Origin: Rhizobium sp. LC145
Lineage (GTDB): Bacteria > Pseudomonadota > Alphaproteobacteria > Rhizobiales > Rhizobiaceae
Assembly: GCF_001005825.1 (NCBI RefSeq)
Contig: NZ_LBHV01000002.1
Span: forward strand, 682,001 to 746,000
DNA: 64,000 nt
Direction of reading: 5' to 3'
Every line of letters begins with the position of its first letter. The first letter of the stretch is position 1. Positions 62,387 through 64,000 of the stretch are shown in pieces. Under the pieces are notes generated by a model. That model did not search any database and had not been told where the DNA came from. It was given only the letters and a program-made list of their open reading frames with translations. The translations under genes and the position numbers were made by a program.

Positions 62387-63805
62387 ATGCTCACAAGGTC
62401 CGATTACGCTCTCGCATCACTTTCCCCCGAAACCCTTCTCGACGGGTTCCGGCCAAGCTTCGAATTCGAGCCCGTCAATCCGTTGCCGGAGGAGGAATTC
62501 GCCGAACGTCTGCGTCATATCCGGCGCGAGGCCACCATGGCCGGCCATGACCTCATCCTCGTCCATGCCGACTCCATCGGCTCCTACCGTGTGTCGAATT
62601 CATACCTGCGCTACATCTGCGACTGGATGCGCGAGGGTGTGCTCGTCATTCCGACGGACGAAGACCTGCCGATGACGCTGTTCTCCTTCTTCAGCAGTTC
62701 CGTTCTGTTGCCCCCTGCCGGCGAACCCGTGCTCGTCGACGACATCTGGCAGATCGGCACCTGGGGGCGCGAAACCTATAATCGGCCCGGCCGCGCCGTC
62801 GACCGTGTCGTCGAGGCGGTCGCCACGCATCTGGAAGGACGGGGATTTGCCTGCAGCCAGATCGGCCTCTTCGGCGACGCCACCTCCTCCTCCTACTGGG
62901 AGGGCCTTAAAACCCGGCTGCCACGCAGCCGTTTCGTTCCCGATGCCGGCATCATCGAGCGAATGCAGCGGCGGCGGAGCAAGCGCGAGCAGGCCATCGT
63001 CCGGGCGGCAGCACAGCTTGCCGACATCGGCATACAGGCCGCCTATCACGTGACCCGTCCCGGCATCACCGATCATCAGATCTACGCAGCCTTCACCTAT
63101 GCCCAAATGGCCCGGGGCGGCGAATGGGGGGATGGTTACCAGATCGGAGTCAATCGCTTCGGCACCCATTGCGGCAAGCCCTATGGACATGTCGTCAGCC
63201 CCGGTGATCTCGTCAATCTCTATATCTCCAGCGTTAGCTATCACGGCTACTCCGCCCAGATCGCCCGCATGATCGCAGTCGGCGACATCACCGACGAACA
63301 GGAAGAAGTCCTGCAGATGTGCGTCGAAGGCGTCGAGGCCGCGGCATCGCGCGTGCGCCCGGGCGTGCTGGTCTCCGAAGTCGCCAACGCATCGTTCGAG
63401 CCCTATATCCGCCGCGGATACCTGAAATCGGCCGACAGTCGAACGATGCCTTACAACTGGCAATCGAATGAAGACGGATCGCCCCGCCAGATCCCGCGCA
63501 GCTATGTGGCTGACCCCGATTGGGAGCGGCAGGGACGCCGGCTGATGCATGTCTATCCGGCGACCAAAGGCCCGCATAATCCCAATGTCGGCCACTCCGT
63601 CTCGATGGCCAAGTTCACACCCTACAACATCGCCTCCAACAATCATGACCGGCTAGAGGAAGGGATGACCTTCGTCCTGCATTCGCAGTGGCTGGATCCG
63701 CTGGTGGCGGGCTGCAATGTCGGCGACTGCTATCTCGTCACCGACGACGGCTGCGAGAACCTCAGCTGCAACACGCCCCTGACGCCATACCGCGTCAAGG
63801 CATGA
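62387..63805 (+). CDS. M24 (pita-bread) family hydrolase lacking metal ligands, creatinase-like
   Basis: A 472-residue protein with an N-terminal creatinase/prolidase-like domain (about 30-190) and a C-terminal pita-bread domain (195-460). Metal ligands of M24 peptidases are replaced: Asp to Y279 (LVNLYISS), Asp to Q291 (GYSAQIAR), Glu to H432 (FVLHSQ) and Glu to G446 (NVGDCYLV); only H403 (GHSVS) is kept. H261 (GTHCG) aligns with the catalytic His of metal-free creatinase. It therefore probably hydrolyses a small C-N compound without metal, or is a pseudoenzyme. AAGGAA precedes the ATG. Confidence 0.78.
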   Translation: MLTRSDYALASLSPETLLDGFRPSFEFEPVNPLPEEEFAERLRHIRREATMAGHDLILVHADSIGSYRVSNSYLRYICDWMREGVLVIPTDEDLPMTLFSFFSSSVLLPPAGEPVLVDDIWQIGTWGRETYNRPGRAVDRVVEAVATHLEGRGFACSQIGLFGDATSSSYWEGLKTRLPRSRFVPDAGIIERMQRRRSKREQAIVRAAAQLADIGIQAAYHVTRPGITDHQIYAAFTYAQMARGGEWGDGYQIGVNRFGTHCGKPYGHVVSPGDLVNLYISSVSYHGYSAQIARMIAVGDITDEQEEVLQMCVEGVEAAASRVRPGVLVSEVANASFEPYIRRGYLKSADSRTMPYNWQSNEDGSPRQIPRSYVADPDWERQGRRLMHVYPATKGPHNPNVGHSVSMAKFTPYNIASNNHDRLEEGMTFVLHSQWLDPLVAGCNVGDCYLVTDDGCENLSCNTPLTPYRVKA

Positions 63806-63864
63806 TCCAAGAACCACGATAAATCGAACAAAAACAAATAAATAAACAAAAGAGGTGAACGAAA

Positions 63865-64000
63865 ATGAACAGAATTTCCCGGCTAACCGGCGCTTGCGCC
63901 ATCATCATGGCATTCGCCGCGGCAGCACCTGCCGCGACGCAGGGCAAGGTGACCCTCGTCGTCTCGAATTCCCAATGGCTCGACGCCTTGCGCGGCGACG
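63865..64000 (+). CDS. ABC substrate-binding protein (partial, 3' end outside window)
   Basis: The first 45 codons are present. MNRISRLTGACAIIMAFAAAAPAA is a signal peptide, followed by GKVTLVVSNSQWLDALRGD, the typical first strand of an extracellular sugar- or amine-type binding protein. AGAGGTGA lies 7-14 bases before ATG 63865. It follows the M24-fold gene by 59 bases, probably in one operon. Confidence 0.7.
   Translation, partial: MNRISRLTGACAIIMAFAAAAPAATQGKVTLVVSNSQWLDALRGD

Overview
The window looks like accessory DNA (megaplasmid, chromid or catabolic island) of a Rhizobiaceae-type alphaproteobacterium. It has high G+C, tightly overlapped operons, many periplasmic-binding-protein transporters, and local LysR, GntR, LacI and XRE regulators. 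The truncated first gene matches, residue for residue at every catalytic position I can recall, the biuret hydrolase of Rhizobium leguminosarum. I found no rRNA, tRNA, CRISPR array, transposase or phage gene.

Region 1 (1-6026) is a cyanuric acid / biuret operon: biuret hydrolase (5' end outside the window), cyanuric acid amidohydrolase, a double-NBD ABC ATPase, a second biuret-hydrolase-like cysteine hydrolase, a small cupin and allophanate hydrolase AtzF. Together they open the s-triazine ring and release all nitrogen as ammonia. Region 2 (6296-8801) holds an orphan NitT/TauT-type binding protein and a deaminase-type amidohydrolase.

Region 3 (8856-27646) is the most interesting part. A LysR regulator diverges from an operon with a binding protein, SDR, dihydroorotase-like cyclic amidase, ABC ATPase and permease, DUF3830-like protein, acetamidase/formamidase, HD hydrolase and HbpS/GlcG-like protein. 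Facing it is a minus-strand operon for nucleoside-type import (ATPase, two permeases, binding protein), nucleoside phosphorylase and phosphopentomutase DeoB. An XRE regulator separates that operon from a plus-strand operon of PyrK-like reductase, class 1B PyrD-like dehydrogenase and an extended carbamoylase. The enzyme set reads as a catabolic route from nucleoside or orotate to dihydro-ring, ring opening and decarbamoylation. Near-identical inverted repeats lie upstream of both XRE-flanking operons.

Region 4 (27647-50485) contains an orphan ParD antitoxin and two paralogous Dpp/Opp-type ABC modules, each with a ~650-residue binding protein and a putative cytoplasmic glycosidase (GHL6 type). 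Around them are two paralogous LacI regulators bracketing a beta-hydroxyacid dehydrogenase, a D-2-hydroxyacid dehydrogenase and a GntR regulator. The likely job is uptake and processing of oligosaccharides or glycoconjugates.

Region 5 (50486-51700) is decayed DNA with an AbiEii-like pseudogene. Region 6 (51809-61545) is a sugar-acid region: GntR, TRAP transporter, nitrilase-family amidase, HpcH/HpaI aldolase, RraA-like protein; then a second GntR, 5-dehydro-4-deoxyglucarate dehydratase and alpha-ketoglutarate semialdehyde dehydrogenase. Region 7 (61546-64000) is an 0.8 kb stretch without a supported gene, then an M24-fold hydrolase that has lost its metal ligands and the first 45 codons of another binding protein.
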